DNA of 64,000 bases from Methylotenera_A aquatica (GCA_965601485.1 OZ271846.1:1488001-1552000); one strand, 5' to 3'; shown: positions 15,901 through 25,137, counted from the stretch's first letter. The notes: generated by a model not told the origin, from the sequence alone. Made by a program: numbers and translations.

Positions 15901-17862
15901 ATGAATCAGCTCTTAAATTTCCAACTTTTAAAGTGGCTACTAGTTTCACTGGCAGCAGTGCTGGCTACACATACCCCGAATTTGCCCGTGTGGGTAATTA
16001 TCGCCAGCATTGGCTTTGGCACATGGCGTTTTTTAATGGATAAATATCGATGGCCATTCCCCAAAATTTGGCTTTTACTGCCAATTACTTTATTAATTTG
16101 TGTTGGCATTGTTTTTACTTTTAAAGGATTTTTTGGGCGTGATGCATCTCTGAGTTTATTAATGGTAATGTGCTCACTGAAATTGCTAGAAACTAAAAAC
16201 ATTCGTGATTACATGCTGGTAATTGTGATGGCTTACTTTTTGGTGGGTAATTTATTTTTATTTAGTCAAACAATCACCACATTTGGCTTAAGCATCCCGC
16301 CACTGCTATTGCTAACAGCCACCCTAATCCATATCAGTTACAAAAACGCCGATAAGCCAAAGCCTATTATTTTCTACCTAAAATTGGCTGGGCAATTATT
16401 ATTGCAAGCAGTGCCTGTAATGCTGATTTTATTTGTGTTATTTCCGCGCATTCCAGGGCCACTTTGGGGTTTGCCGCAAGATGCCAATAGCGGCATGAGT
16501 GGCTTGGGAGACAGCCTACAATTTGGCAATATCAGCAATTTAACCAAAAATAGCGCCATTGCTTTCAGGGTTCAATTTAAAGGCGCAGCGCCAGAGCAAA
16601 GCCAGCTTTATTGGCGCGGGCCTGTACTGTGGCATCAAGAAGACCGAAGTTGGACCATGAGTAGCAACAAAATTGGCTTGCAAACTGAATCATTGAAGGT
16701 TTTTGGCAAGCGAATTCAGTACACCATGACACTAGAGCCACATAACCGCTTATGGATGCTGATGCTGGATATGCCAACACTGATTCCGCATGATGCAAAC
16801 TTAACGCATGACTACTCAATGATTGCCGAAAAGCCTATTCGCACTCGCTTACGCTATGATGCAACTTCTTTTAGCAGTTACCAACTGGGTGTTAATTTAG
16901 GTGAGCGAGAGCGCCTATTAAACCTGCAAATCAATGAAGGCGAAAATCCAAGGACTGTGCAGTTAGCAAAAAGTTGGCAAGGTTTAAGTGCTCCGGATAA
17001 AATAAATACCGCCTTGCAACGCTTCAGACAACTACCTTTTGTGTACACCTTAAAGCCGCCTATTTTAGGTAACAACCCTGTTGATGATTTTTTATTTAAT
17101 ACTAAGCGCGGATTTTGTGAGCATTACGCCACCAGCTTTGTTTATTTAATGCGGGCAGCGGGCGTTCCAGCGCGCATTATCACAGGCTACCAAGGCGGTG
17201 AATACAACCCTAATGGCAGTTACTATATTGTGCGCCAATCCGATGCACATGCGTGGGCTGAAGTTTGGCTGGCGAACAAAGGCTGGCTTCGTATAGATCC
17301 AACCGCCGCCGTATCGCCAGAGCGCATAGAAAATGGCATTAATGATTCGCTAGATGAAACCGATGAGCTCCCTTTAATGGCACGTGCTGATTACCCTTGG
17401 CTGAAAAAAGCCTATTTAAATTGGGACAGCGTGAACAATAGCTGGAATCAATGGATTCTGGGATATGACGATAAAAAACAGCTCGATTTCTTAAAAAAAC
17501 TTAGCGGAAAAAATATGAGTTTGCAAGAAATGCTGATGTGGATGATAGGAATCATTGCGCTAATATTGGGCTTAACCGCCTATTTTTTAATTAGAAAGCA
17601 AAAGGCTAAACTAAACCCAGCGCAGCGTTTGTATGCACAATATTTAAAACTACTAAAACGCGCAGGATTAACACCCCGTAATGGTGAAACAACATCGGAT
17701 TTTGCCACACGTGCCTCTAAAAATCTACCAAATCAAAAAACACAAATACTAGATATTGCACAACGCTATAATGTGATTACCTATAGTCAATCACCAAACC
17801 CAGAGCTGTTGCAAGATTTGGCGCAGTGTATAAAACAACTGAATATTCCAAAACAATCTTGA
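15901..17862 (+). CDS. tgpA: TgpA-type membrane transglutaminase
   Basis: A 653-residue protein with several membrane segments in the first 190 residues (DUF3488/TgpA N-terminal part), a periplasmic transglutaminase-like domain and a final membrane helix near 545-565 followed by a cytoplasmic DUF4129-like tail. The catalytic triad is Cys406 (GFCEHYATSF), His450 (SDAHAWAEVW) and Asp466 (LRIDPTAA). TgpA of Pseudomonas aeruginosa is essential and linked to the envelope; the acceptor is unknown. The third gene of the MoxR-DUF58-TgpA operon. Confidence 0.93.
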   Translation: MNQLLNFQLLKWLLVSLAAVLATHTPNLPVWVIIASIGFGTWRFLMDKYRWPFPKIWLLLPITLLICVGIVFTFKGFFGRDASLSLLMVMCSLKLLETKNIRDYMLVIVMAYFLVGNLFLFSQTITTFGLSIPPLLLLTATLIHISYKNADKPKPIIFYLKLAGQLLLQAVPVMLILFVLFPRIPGPLWGLPQDANSGMSGLGDSLQFGNISNLTKNSAIAFRVQFKGAAPEQSQLYWRGPVLWHQEDRSWTMSSNKIGLQTESLKVFGKRIQYTMTLEPHNRLWMLMLDMPTLIPHDANLTHDYSMIAEKPIRTRLRYDATSFSSYQLGVNLGERERLLNLQINEGENPRTVQLAKSWQGLSAPDKINTALQRFRQLPFVYTLKPPILGNNPVDDFLFNTKRGFCEHYATSFVYLMRAAGVPARIITGYQGGEYNPNGSYYIVRQSDAHAWAEVWLANKGWLRIDPTAAVSPERIENGINDSLDETDELPLMARADYPWLKKAYLNWDSVNNSWNQWILGYDDKKQLDFLKKLSGKNMSLQEMLMWMIGIIALILGLTAYFLIRKQKAKLNPAQRLYAQYLKLLKRAGLTPRNGETTSDFATRASKNLPNQKTQILDIAQRYNVITYSQSPNPELLQDLAQCIKQLNIPKQS

Positions 17863-17867
17863 CCATA

Positions 17868-18329
17868 ATGACCGATACCGATTTTATGCAGCTTGCCTTA
17901 GATTTAGCCAAACAAGCCGCTTTACTTGGTGAAGTACCAGTAGGTGCCATTGTGGTTAAAGATAATGTGGTGATTGGCCGCGGCGGCAACGCGCCCATTG
18001 GTTTGAATGACCCTACCGCACATGCTGAAATTATGGCGATGCGAGAAGCAGCAACTTATTTAGGCAATTACCGCTTAGTTGATTGCGCCTTATATGTAAC
18101 TTTAGAGCCATGCGCTATGTGTAGCGGCGCAATGCAGCACGGACGTATTGCAAAGCTCATATATGGCGCCAGCGACCCTAAAACAGGTGCTTGTGGCAGC
18201 GTGATTAATTTAATGGGTGAGCCTAAGCTTAACCATCACACAGAAGTTATTGGCGGAATACTTGCCGAGGAATGTGGTGCAGTGCTATCTGCATTTTTCA
18301 GACAGCGAAGATTAGTTAACAAGCAATAA
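17868..18329 (+). CDS. tadA: tRNA(adenine34) deaminase
   Basis: TadA converts adenosine 34 to inosine in tRNA-Arg(ACG). The 153-residue protein has the zinc cytidine/adenosine deaminase motif: His52-Ala-Glu54 and Pro81-Cys82-x-x-Cys85. The segment DPKTGACGSVINL near residue 105 is typical of bacterial TadA. The start at 17868, 6 bases after tgpA, gives the expected length; an earlier start would lie inside tgpA. Its stop codon overlaps the A-tract of a bidirectional terminator. Confidence 0.96.
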   Translation: MTDTDFMQLALDLAKQAALLGEVPVGAIVVKDNVVIGRGGNAPIGLNDPTAHAEIMAMREAATYLGNYRLVDCALYVTLEPCAMCSGAMQHGRIAKLIYGASDPKTGACGSVINLMGEPKLNHHTEVIGGILAEECGAVLSAFFRQRRLVNKQ

Positions 18330-18356
18330 AAAAGCCGACTAAAAGTCGGCTTTTTT
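18328..18356. terminator. Bidirectional rho-independent terminator
   Basis: AAAAAAGCCGACT and AGTCGGCTTTTTT form a perfect 13-bp stem with a three-base loop. It ends tadA on the plus strand and the YccA-like gene on the minus strand. Confidence 0.95.
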
Positions 18357-18370
18357 GTGAGCTAACAGTA

Positions 18371-19060
18371 TTAGTCGTTATTACCCATTAAACCCATCAA
18401 CAGATGTAACAAGCTAGTAAACAAGTTATAAATACTCATATACAAGCTTAATGTTGCCATCACATAATTTGTTTCGCCACCGTTCACAATACGGCTTACA
18501 TCATACAAAATAAAGCCAGAGAACAATATAATTCCGATACCTGACAACGCTAGTGCCATAGCTGGAATTTGAAAGAAGATATTGGCCAGCGACGCCACGA
18601 TTAGCAGAATAATACCTACTAGCAAGAATTTGCCCATAAAACTAAAGTCTTTTTTAGTAGTAGTTGCAATGCCTGCCATTGTCATCAAAATAACGCCAGT
18701 TCCGCCTGCCGCTAAGCCAACGATTTGACCGCCGTTATTTAAATTAAGCGCGTGTTGCAAAATAGGGCCTAACATTAAACCTAATAAAAAGGTTAATCCC
18801 AACAATAAGACAACGCCAATGCTGCTGTTGCGGTTTGCGTTAATTGCGGCAAACAAACCGTACATCACTGCCATCGCGCCAATTGCAAACATAAACGGAT
18901 GCAGTGCTGCAAAAGCAAAATTCATTTTCATGCCAACCAAGGCACCAATTACGGTTGGAATCATGGTTAAGCCAAGCAGGGCATAAGTGTTACGTAATAC
19001 CTTATTTTGTGTTGTAGATAGACTACCTTCACGACCTAATACTTGCAAATCATCTAACAT
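18371..19060 (-). CDS. yccA: Bax inhibitor-1 family membrane protein, YccA-like
   Basis: A 229-residue protein with seven membrane segments, matching YccA/BI-1 in length and topology. The C-terminal SLYMSIYNLFTSLLHLLMG is a BI-1 hallmark, as is ILYDVSRIVNGGETNYV with the conserved Asp. In E. coli YccA interacts with the protease FtsH and is both substrate and modulator. AAAGGAAATAACC before the ATG provides a good ribosome site. Divergent from the VPLPA-CTERM gene. Confidence 0.9.
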   Translation of the reverse strand: MLDDLQVLGREGSLSTTQNKVLRNTYALLGLTMIPTVIGALVGMKMNFAFAALHPFMFAIGAMAVMYGLFAAINANRNSSIGVVLLLGLTFLLGLMLGPILQHALNLNNGGQIVGLAAGGTGVILMTMAGIATTTKKDFSFMGKFLLVGIILLIVASLANIFFQIPAMALALSGIGIILFSGFILYDVSRIVNGGETNYVMATLSLYMSIYNLFTSLLHLLMGLMGNND

Positions 19061-19171
19061 GGTTATTTCCTTTTAAAAAGTTGCCAATAAGGCAATACAT
19101 ATAAGATAGCGACTAATGAGCAAAGTTTCAAGTGACAAATTGTTAATTTCGTCAACACTTCAAAAACTTGT

Positions 19172-19222
19172 GCGTATTGGTACGCTTATTGGCTTAATTT
19201 ATCACAATGTACGCTGGCGTAC
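19172..19222. promoter_or_regulatory. Paired GCGTA/TACGC palindromes upstream of the VPLPA-CTERM gene
   Basis: GCGTA-TTGG-TACGC at 19172-19185 and GTACGC-TG-GCGTAC at 19209-19222 place four copies of the same 5-bp half-site in opposite arrangements within 51 bases. They lie in the divergent gap between yccA and the surface-protein gene. This is the pattern of a regulator binding region, though the regulator is unknown. Confidence 0.45.
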
Positions 19223-19290
19223 AGACTAACAAATATCCCTACTCCTACTATGACCTTAACGTATCATTCCTACCATCTCAAGGGGTTGTC

Positions 19291-19914
19291 ATGCACAAAC
19301 CAAAGCTAACAACTATAACAAACATTTTATTTGCTATCTGCTTATTTTCTGTACTTGGCACCGCACAAGCCGTTAGCTTAAGCTTAATTGGCACATCACC
19401 AATTTCAATCATTGGCTATGATGCTCTACCACGAACAACTACAGGCACTTATTCAACTGGCTTTTCAGGGACTGTTGTTGCTAATCAGGCAAGTTTAATT
19501 ACTTTTTCATACTTAGGTAGTGCTAGTAATTATAAAAATAGTTTCTCATTTATGGGTAACATCTTAACTAAAAGTAATCTTGTTGGCGATACTACTAAAG
19601 CTGAGACTGTAAACGCAGGTGCACTTGATTTTAGTTTTAGTGATGATCAAGGCGGTTCTTTTGCTAATGGTGCTGCGTTAACTCCAACGCTTGGTTTCGC
19701 CATTTTAGACGGCAACCTGTCACCAGAAAGTGGTCCTAATTTTGGTCCATTTGATTATGTGCTAGGATTCAATGATAGCTCAGCTAGCGATGCCGATTAT
19801 GATGATTTTGTGGTTGGCGTAAATATTAGCGCAGTACCTTTGCCAGCTTCTTTATCTTTAATGGCGTTATCTTTAATCTTATTTACAGCCGTGGCTTCAC
19901 GCCGTAGATTATAA
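19291..19914 (+). CDS. VPLPA-CTERM sorting-domain exported protein
   Basis: A 207-residue protein with an N-terminal signal peptide (hydrophobic run ILFAICLFSVLGTAQA) and a C-terminal sorting tail: VPLPAS, a hydrophobic helix, and the basic end SRRRL. This is the VPLPA variant of PEP-CTERM signals, which are cut by membrane exosortases. The body is rich in Ser, Gly, Asn and Asp and contains FNDSSASDADYDDFVV, a phrase common just before the tail in such proteins. The ATG at 19291 has an AAGGGG site. The exosortase is not in the window. Likely linked to exopolysaccharide or biofilm. Confidence 0.88.
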   Translation: MHKPKLTTITNILFAICLFSVLGTAQAVSLSLIGTSPISIIGYDALPRTTTGTYSTGFSGTVVANQASLITFSYLGSASNYKNSFSFMGNILTKSNLVGDTTKAETVNAGALDFSFSDDQGGSFANGAALTPTLGFAILDGNLSPESGPNFGPFDYVLGFNDSSASDADYDDFVVGVNISAVPLPASLSLMALSLILFTAVASRRRL

Positions 19915-19926
19915 ATAAATTAATAC

Positions 19927-19959
19927 CAGCACAATTTCAATCACTTTAAGCTTGTGCTG
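19927..19959 (+). terminator. Candidate hairpin after the VPLPA-CTERM gene
   Basis: CAGCACAA at 19927-19934 pairs with TTGTGCTG at 19952-19959 around a 17-base loop. There is no clean T-tract, so it is only a possible terminator between two convergent genes. Confidence 0.4.
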
Positions 19960-20001
19960 ATTATTAAGTAAAGGAATTAGGCTAATAACAATTCGGCCAG
20001 C

Positions 20002-21063
20002 TCAACAATTTCGCCGAGCAAATAATTCGACTTCTTGTTTACCCACCAATCCAACGCGTTTTACTGCAGCAACAAATTGAGCATTCTCATGTAGGTCGTT
20101 TGTATCAGCGGGATGATGACTTCCATGCATCCGTGCTAACCTTAATGCGCTTAACGCCGACATTTTCCATTCTAATTTCGAGAGTAACTCATCGGCCAAA
20201 TCAGGGCGATTACACAACAGCACCATATCGCAACCAGCATTTAGCGCGGCTAAACTACGTGCTGTAACATCGCCGCCAACAGAGGCGCCTTCCATACTTA
20301 AATCATCACTAAAAATCACACCGTTAAAACCTAAGCGTTCACGCAATACTTTTTGCAACCATTTTGCTGAAAAACCAGCAGGCTTGTCATCCACCTTAGG
20401 ATAAATCACATGTGCAGGCATAATTGCCGCCAAACCCTCATCAATCATTAGCTTAAACGGCTGCATATCGTTAGCGGCAATTTCATCAAAAATACGCTCA
20501 TCAATTGGAATACTCACATGCGAATCGGCCACAACAAAACCATGCCCAGGAAAATGCTTGCCAACAGCTGACATACCGCCTTTTTTAAGGCCTTGCATCA
20601 AACTAAAGGCTAATTCATTAATCGCCGTTACGTCCTGATGAAATGCCCTATCGCCAATCACCAAGCTATCGCCATAATCCATGTCCAGCACAGGCGTAAA
20701 ACTAAAATCAACACCTTGCGCGCGCAGTTCTGCCGCTAAAATCCAGCCTGCCTCAATCGCTAATTCGCGCGCATTTTTAGGATTTTTATCCCAAATTTTG
20801 CCAAACTCGCGCATGGGCGGAATCTTGGTAAATCCATCTCTGAAGCGCTGCACACGGCCACCTTCATGGTCTACCGCGATTAACAAAGGCGGTTGGCGCA
20901 CGTTATGAATACTTGTAGTTAATGCTTTAAGCTGACTACAGCTCACAAAGTTGCGAGCAAATAAAATCACACCGCCCACAAGCGGATGTTGTAACCGTTT
21001 AATATCGTCCGCACTTAATTCTGTGCCAACAACATCCAGCATGACAGGCCCTAAACTCATCAT
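20002..21063 (-). CDS. nagZ: Beta-N-acetylhexosaminidase NagZ
   Basis: NagZ is the cytoplasmic glycoside hydrolase family 3 enzyme that removes N-acetylglucosamine from anhydro-muropeptides during peptidoglycan recycling. The 353-residue length is normal. The signature KHFPGHGFVVADSH carries the catalytic His and nearby Asp of the flexible loop; the nucleophile Asp lies in IFSDDLSMEGA. An AAGGGAAG ribosome site precedes the ATG pair at 21063. It is downstream of a methyltransferase gene by 16 bases. Confidence 0.95.
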   Translation of the reverse strand: MMSLGPVMLDVVGTELSADDIKRLQHPLVGGVILFARNFVSCSQLKALTTSIHNVRQPPLLIAVDHEGGRVQRFRDGFTKIPPMREFGKIWDKNPKNARELAIEAGWILAAELRAQGVDFSFTPVLDMDYGDSLVIGDRAFHQDVTAINELAFSLMQGLKKGGMSAVGKHFPGHGFVVADSHVSIPIDERIFDEIAANDMQPFKLMIDEGLAAIMPAHVIYPKVDDKPAGFSAKWLQKVLRERLGFNGVIFSDDLSMEGASVGGDVTARSLAALNAGCDMVLLCNRPDLADELLSKLEWKMSALSALRLARMHGSHHPADTNDLHENAQFVAAVKRVGLVGKQEVELFARRNC

Positions 21064-21079
21064 CTTCCCTTAAAGTGAA

Positions 21080-22231
21080 TTAAATGGGTTTTAATCGGTA
21101 AAGCGAGGTAATTTCTTTTACCCGCGCCTCATATAGCGGATCCGATTGATCGCTTGATTTAGCGTGTTTGGGTGAAATATCCAGCTTTTCAAGAACAGTT
21201 AAACCTGCGTCTGCAATCCACTTTTTCAATTCTTCTGGTGTACGCAAGCACAAATGCTCTGCTAAATCGGACAATATTAACCATGCCTCGCCATCATCAT
21301 TTAAATACGCATTAACACCATTTAAAAACCCTTTCAACATCGCACTGTTGGGGTCGTAAATCGCATGCTCTATTGGCGCATTAGCTTTGGCCGGAAGCCA
21401 TGGCGGGTTACATACGATTAAATCGGCTTTTTTGTGTCCGCTTGGGAATAAATTAGCTTGCTCAACTGTGATATAAGACTTTAAATTCAGCCTTTCGATA
21501 TTATCTGCCGCGCAATTCAACGCACGCAGGCTGTTATCGGTAGCAATCACCGCTTTAATGCCGCGTGTAACCAAAATAGACGCAATCACGCCGGTACCTG
21601 TGCCAATATCAAAGGCGGTTTTAGCATTGCCTAATGAAGTCGTATTAACTAAATCCAAATACTCACCACGAATCGGCGAATATACGCCGTAATGGGCGTG
21701 AATATTGGCTTGTAGCGCATCCACAAATACGCCTTTTTTCCGCCATTCTTGGGCGCCGTTCATCCCCAGCAATTCGCGTAACGACAGTACCATTTTTGCA
21801 GGTACTTTATCTAACTTGGCGTTAACGATTAAGGCACCTATCACCGCTTCTTTTACATCTGGCGCACGTTTTAAATCGCAACTGCCATAATTAAGCTCGA
21901 TTAGTAGTTTATTGGTAATGCTGGCGCGTTGAATTTGCCTTGCGCGGTGCTGGTGAAACGCTTTATTTAAGTTTTCGGCTGGTGCAATCGGTTTAATATC
22001 GAACTTACGTGTAATGGCTTGCAGTAATTGTTTGGCGTTTTGAAAATCACCACGATACAACAAGCTTGTACCTTCGCACATTAGTTTGTAGGCCACTTTG
22101 GCATTTGTGGCATCATCGGCAATCAACACATTTTTTGGTGGCAGATTACCTGCCTCGCTTTGCCATACGGCTATCTGCGGCTTGCCTTTTTCTTGCCAAT
22201 TTAGTGTTAAGTTTGGTGTAGCTTCAGTCAA
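21080..22231 (-). CDS. Class I SAM-dependent methyltransferase
   Basis: A 383-residue protein. The C-terminal half carries a Rossmann methyltransferase: motif I DIGTGTGVIAS near residue 210, ATDNS as motif II and CNPPWLPA as motif IV, the NPP(Y/F/W) type of enzymes that methylate amide or exocyclic amino nitrogens (PrmC, RsmC, RlmG). The N-terminal 200 residues are not recognised. The start is probably TTG at 22231; no in-frame ATG occurs before residue 51 and an in-frame stop precedes it. Notably that stop is the TAA of yhhQ, in the same frame 18 bases upstream. Confidence 0.8.
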   Translation of the reverse strand: MTEATPNLTLNWQEKGKPQIAVWQSEAGNLPPKNVLIADDATNAKVAYKLMCEGTSLLYRGDFQNAKQLLQAITRKFDIKPIAPAENLNKAFHQHRARQIQRASITNKLLIELNYGSCDLKRAPDVKEAVIGALIVNAKLDKVPAKMVLSLRELLGMNGAQEWRKKGVFVDALQANIHAHYGVYSPIRGEYLDLVNTTSLGNAKTAFDIGTGTGVIASILVTRGIKAVIATDNSLRALNCAADNIERLNLKSYITVEQANLFPSGHKKADLIVCNPPWLPAKANAPIEHAIYDPNSAMLKGFLNGVNAYLNDDGEAWLILSDLAEHLCLRTPEELKKWIADAGLTVLEKLDISPKHAKSSDQSDPLYEARVKEITSLYRLKPI

Positions 22232-22246
22232 TAAAATCTCAATTAG

Positions 22247-22939
22247 TTATAATTTAAAAGGGTTAAAATCGGTGTGCTTATCGTAATAGTCTGTTTGCTC
22301 TGCTTTTTTTAAAAACGCGACAGTTTTATAAACCACTGGTGTGAAAGCAATTTCTACTGAAATTTTGGCGATAATCTGTGCTCCTATCACCAGTGGAATC
22401 TTGTCGTTAGGAATAATCCCCGTGTTCCAAAACGCCAGCGGTACAAACATAACCGTATCAATCGCCTCGCCAAAAATAGTGCTGGTAATGGTGCGTTGCC
22501 ACAAGCGCTTGCCGGCGCCGATTATTTTCATTTTCGCCATTATAAAGCTATTTACAAATTCGCCCACGGCAAATGCAATTAAACCCGCTAATGAGATACG
22601 CCAAGTGCTGCCAAAAGCCACTTCATATTCGTGCTGATTATTCCAAAATGGCGCGGGTGGAAGCGCCACAATCATCCATGCCATCAAGCTGGCAAAGGCC
22701 AAACCTGCAAAACCCACCCAAATAACACGGCGGCTGGCAGCGTAGCCATAGACTTCGGTAAGGATATCGCCAAAGATAAAGGAAATAGGGAAAAATAAAA
22801 CGCCTGCCCCAAAGGTTAATATGCCTAATAGCGGCGCGTCTATTTGGGCTACTTTAGCGGGTCCGATTAAATTGGAACACACCAGCACCGTAACAAAAGC
22901 CGCCATGATGAAATCGTAATATTTGTATTGCTTGGTCAT
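22247..22939 (-). CDS. yhhQ: Queuosine precursor transporter, YhhQ/VUT family
   Basis: A 230-residue membrane protein with six or more helices. The family marks are visible: FGDILTEVYGYAASRRVIWVGF near residue 56 and FGEAIDTVMFVPLAFW near residue 150. E. coli YhhQ imports preQ0 and preQ1 for queuosine synthesis. Its start overlaps the stop of the upstream ABC permease gene by four bases (ATGA at 22936-22939), so the two are translationally coupled although their substrates look unrelated. Confidence 0.92.
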   Translation of the reverse strand: MTKQYKYYDFIMAAFVTVLVCSNLIGPAKVAQIDAPLLGILTFGAGVLFFPISFIFGDILTEVYGYAASRRVIWVGFAGLAFASLMAWMIVALPPAPFWNNQHEYEVAFGSTWRISLAGLIAFAVGEFVNSFIMAKMKIIGAGKRLWQRTITSTIFGEAIDTVMFVPLAFWNTGIIPNDKIPLVIGAQIIAKISVEIAFTPVVYKTVAFLKKAEQTDYYDKHTDFNPFKL

Positions 22940-23727
22940 TTTTCAGACCTAACATCCAATTTATCACGCAAACAATCCCCACCCAAATTAACCGCTAAAA
23001 TCAAGCTCATTAAACTTAAGCCCACCACCAGCACGTAATGCGGCGCCACTAGCATATAGCGCACACCATCTCGCAACATGGCGCCCCAACTCGCATTTGG
23101 CACTTGAATCCCTAAGCCCAAAAACGAAAGTGATGCTTCTGCAATCATTACACTGGCTAAGCTGTAAGTGGCTTCCACCATTAATATTGAGCCTAACAAG
23201 GGCAAAATATGTTTGATTAAAATACGCGGTACGCTTGCTCCCAACGATTCTGCCGCAATCACATGTTGCCGATTGCGTAAGCTAAGCGTTTGCCCGCGAG
23301 TTAATCTCGCGTAGCTAACCCAACCTGTGATGCACAAAGCCAAGATTAAGTTGCTTAAACCTGCCCCTAAAACGGCCGCAAACGCAATAGCCAACAAGAT
23401 GCCTGGAAAAGCCAGAAATATATCGGTGATTTTCATCAAGATAGCATCTACTTTACCACCATAAAATCCGGCAAAAAGACCAATCAATACGCCAATCACC
23501 ATAGTAATCAAGGTGACAATAATCGCTACAAAAAAAGAGACTTGAATACCCGCTAAAACCCTCGCCAGAATATCGCGCCCCAAATCATCTGTACCCAGCC
23601 AATAATCGGTATTGATTGGTGCCAGAATCGAATTTAAATCAATTTGATTCGGATCTAGGTGAAACAATTTCCCCACAATAACCGCCAGCACCCAAAACAC
23701 TAAAATACTAATGGCAAACTTTTTCAT
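22936..23727 (-). CDS. Peptide-type ABC transporter permease, DppC/OppC-like
   Basis: A 263-residue permease with an N-terminal helix and a five-helix transport core. Typical phrases are YWLGTDDLGRDILARVLAGIQVSF near residue 42 and the EAA loop around VIAAESLGASVPRILIKHILP. It is the second permease of the pair; the upstream permease stop overlaps its start by one base. No ATPase gene lies nearby, so the transporter must borrow or share ATPases encoded elsewhere. Confidence 0.9.
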   Translation of the reverse strand: MKKFAISILVFWVLAVIVGKLFHLDPNQIDLNSILAPINTDYWLGTDDLGRDILARVLAGIQVSFFVAIIVTLITMVIGVLIGLFAGFYGGKVDAILMKITDIFLAFPGILLAIAFAAVLGAGLSNLILALCITGWVSYARLTRGQTLSLRNRQHVIAAESLGASVPRILIKHILPLLGSILMVEATYSLASVMIAEASLSFLGLGIQVPNASWGAMLRDGVRYMLVAPHYVLVVGLSLMSLILAVNLGGDCLRDKLDVRSEK

Positions 23728-24641
23728 TAACTTGCTCTGACGCGCGGGTCTGCTAATCGGTACAAAATATCAGTGAATAAATTCACCAACACATAGCTTA
23801 AAGCCACCACGAGCACGCAGGCTTGCGTCACAGGGTAATCGCGCTTTTCAATGCTTTCTACCAATAAGCGTCCAATGCCATCCCAACTAAAAATGGTTTC
23901 GGTAATCACTGTGCCAGCTAAAAGGCTACCCATTTGCAAACCGACAATGGTAATAATCGGCAATAGAGCAGCGCGCAAAGCATGGCGAACAATCACTTCG
24001 GGTTCAGATAAGCCTTTAGCACGTGCAGTGCGAATATAGTCATCATTCAGCACCTCTAACAAACTAGTACGCGTCATGCGCGTGAGTATCGCACTTAAGC
24101 CGAAACCCAACGTTAGCGCAGGCAAAACAATGGATGTACCAGAATCCATACCGCTTACAGGAAACCAACCCAGCCATAGCGCAAACACCAACATTAATAT
24201 TGGCCCCAGCCAAAATGCGGGCATGGCGGATAAGCGAACACTGACTAGAGTAACGATTAAATCTTGCCAATGACCTGCATTGAGTGCTGCGTATATTCCC
24301 AATGGTATGCCTATGCTTAAGCCAATAATGAGTGATAGAAATGCCAGTTTAAGTGTAGCAGGATAGCGTGCTTTAATTAAATCAACAATCGGTGTTTTGG
24401 TATGAATAGAACGGCCAAAATCGCCCTGTGATAATGATGTCAAATAATGTCCAAACTGTTTTATCAGCGGCTGATTCAACCCTAAGTCCGCACGCAAAGC
24501 CTGCCTATCTGCCATGCTGGCTGATTCGCCCAACATCACTTCTACTGGGTCACCAGGTACGGCATGAATCAATAAGAAGGTCAGCAATAAAACGCCAAAA
24601 ATCACAGCGGTAAAACTTAGCATATGTTTCAAATAATTCAT
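23727..24641 (-). CDS. Peptide-type ABC transporter permease, DppB/OppB-like
   Basis: A 304-residue permease. HAVPGDPVEVMLGESAS near residue 26 is the periplasmic stretch typical of DppB/OppB. The EAA loop reads DDYIRTARAKGLSEPEVIVRHALRAALLP. Six membrane segments are apparent. Encoded between the L,D-transpeptidase (16 bases upstream) and the partner permease, following the substrate-binding protein two genes earlier. Confidence 0.92.
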   Translation of the reverse strand: MNYLKHMLSFTAVIFGVLLLTFLLIHAVPGDPVEVMLGESASMADRQALRADLGLNQPLIKQFGHYLTSLSQGDFGRSIHTKTPIVDLIKARYPATLKLAFLSLIIGLSIGIPLGIYAALNAGHWQDLIVTLVSVRLSAMPAFWLGPILMLVFALWLGWFPVSGMDSGTSIVLPALTLGFGLSAILTRMTRTSLLEVLNDDYIRTARAKGLSEPEVIVRHALRAALLPIITIVGLQMGSLLAGTVITETIFSWDGIGRLLVESIEKRDYPVTQACVLVVALSYVLVNLFTDILYRLADPRVRAS

Positions 24642-24657
24642 TAGCTAACCTAGCCCA

Positions 24658-25137
24658 TCATTCTGCTATCAGCACTGATGTGCCCGCCTCAACCAACTCA
24701 AATAAATCGATGATGTCGCTATTACGCATACGTATGCAACCGTGCGAACCGATTTTGCTCATATCAGTAGAATCTGGCGTGCCGTGAATGTAGATGTAAC
24801 GTTGCATGGTATCCACACTGCCCAGCCGGTTAAAACCCACTTCCAAACCACTTAGCCATAAAATACGCGTCAGAATCCAATCACGATTAGGAAACTGTGC
24901 CATTAATTCTGGCGTACAGATTTCGCCTGTGGTGCGACGGCCTACAAAAACCGTATTGGGTAATGACCCCGCGCCAATTTTTGCGCGAATAATATGATTG
25001 CCTAATGGCGTACAACCGCTATTTTTTTTACAACCTACGCCGTTAGCAGCAGTAGAGACGCCATATTTAGCCTTAACGCTACCAAAATTATCGAGCAATG
25101 TTAGCGTTTGCTGTTGTATGGAGATTTCAATTCGCAT
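24658..25137 (-). CDS. L,D-transpeptidase (YkuD) domain protein without signal peptide
   Basis: A 159-residue protein made up almost wholly of a YkuD domain. The catalytic motif is complete: YIYIHGTPDSTDM and SHGCIRM with the nucleophile Cys134. No signal peptide or membrane segment is seen, although characterised L,D-transpeptidases work in the periplasm; the start at 25137 overlaps the end of the substrate-binding-protein gene by 11 bases and leaves no room for an in-frame signal. It may be a cytoplasmic enzyme acting on recycled muropeptides, or be exported by another route. Both are inference. Confidence 0.85.
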   Translation of the reverse strand: MRIEISIQQQTLTLLDNFGSVKAKYGVSTAANGVGCKKNSGCTPLGNHIIRAKIGAGSLPNTVFVGRRTTGEICTPELMAQFPNRDWILTRILWLSGLEVGFNRLGSVDTMQRYIYIHGTPDSTDMSKIGSHGCIRMRNSDIIDLFELVEAGTSVLIAE

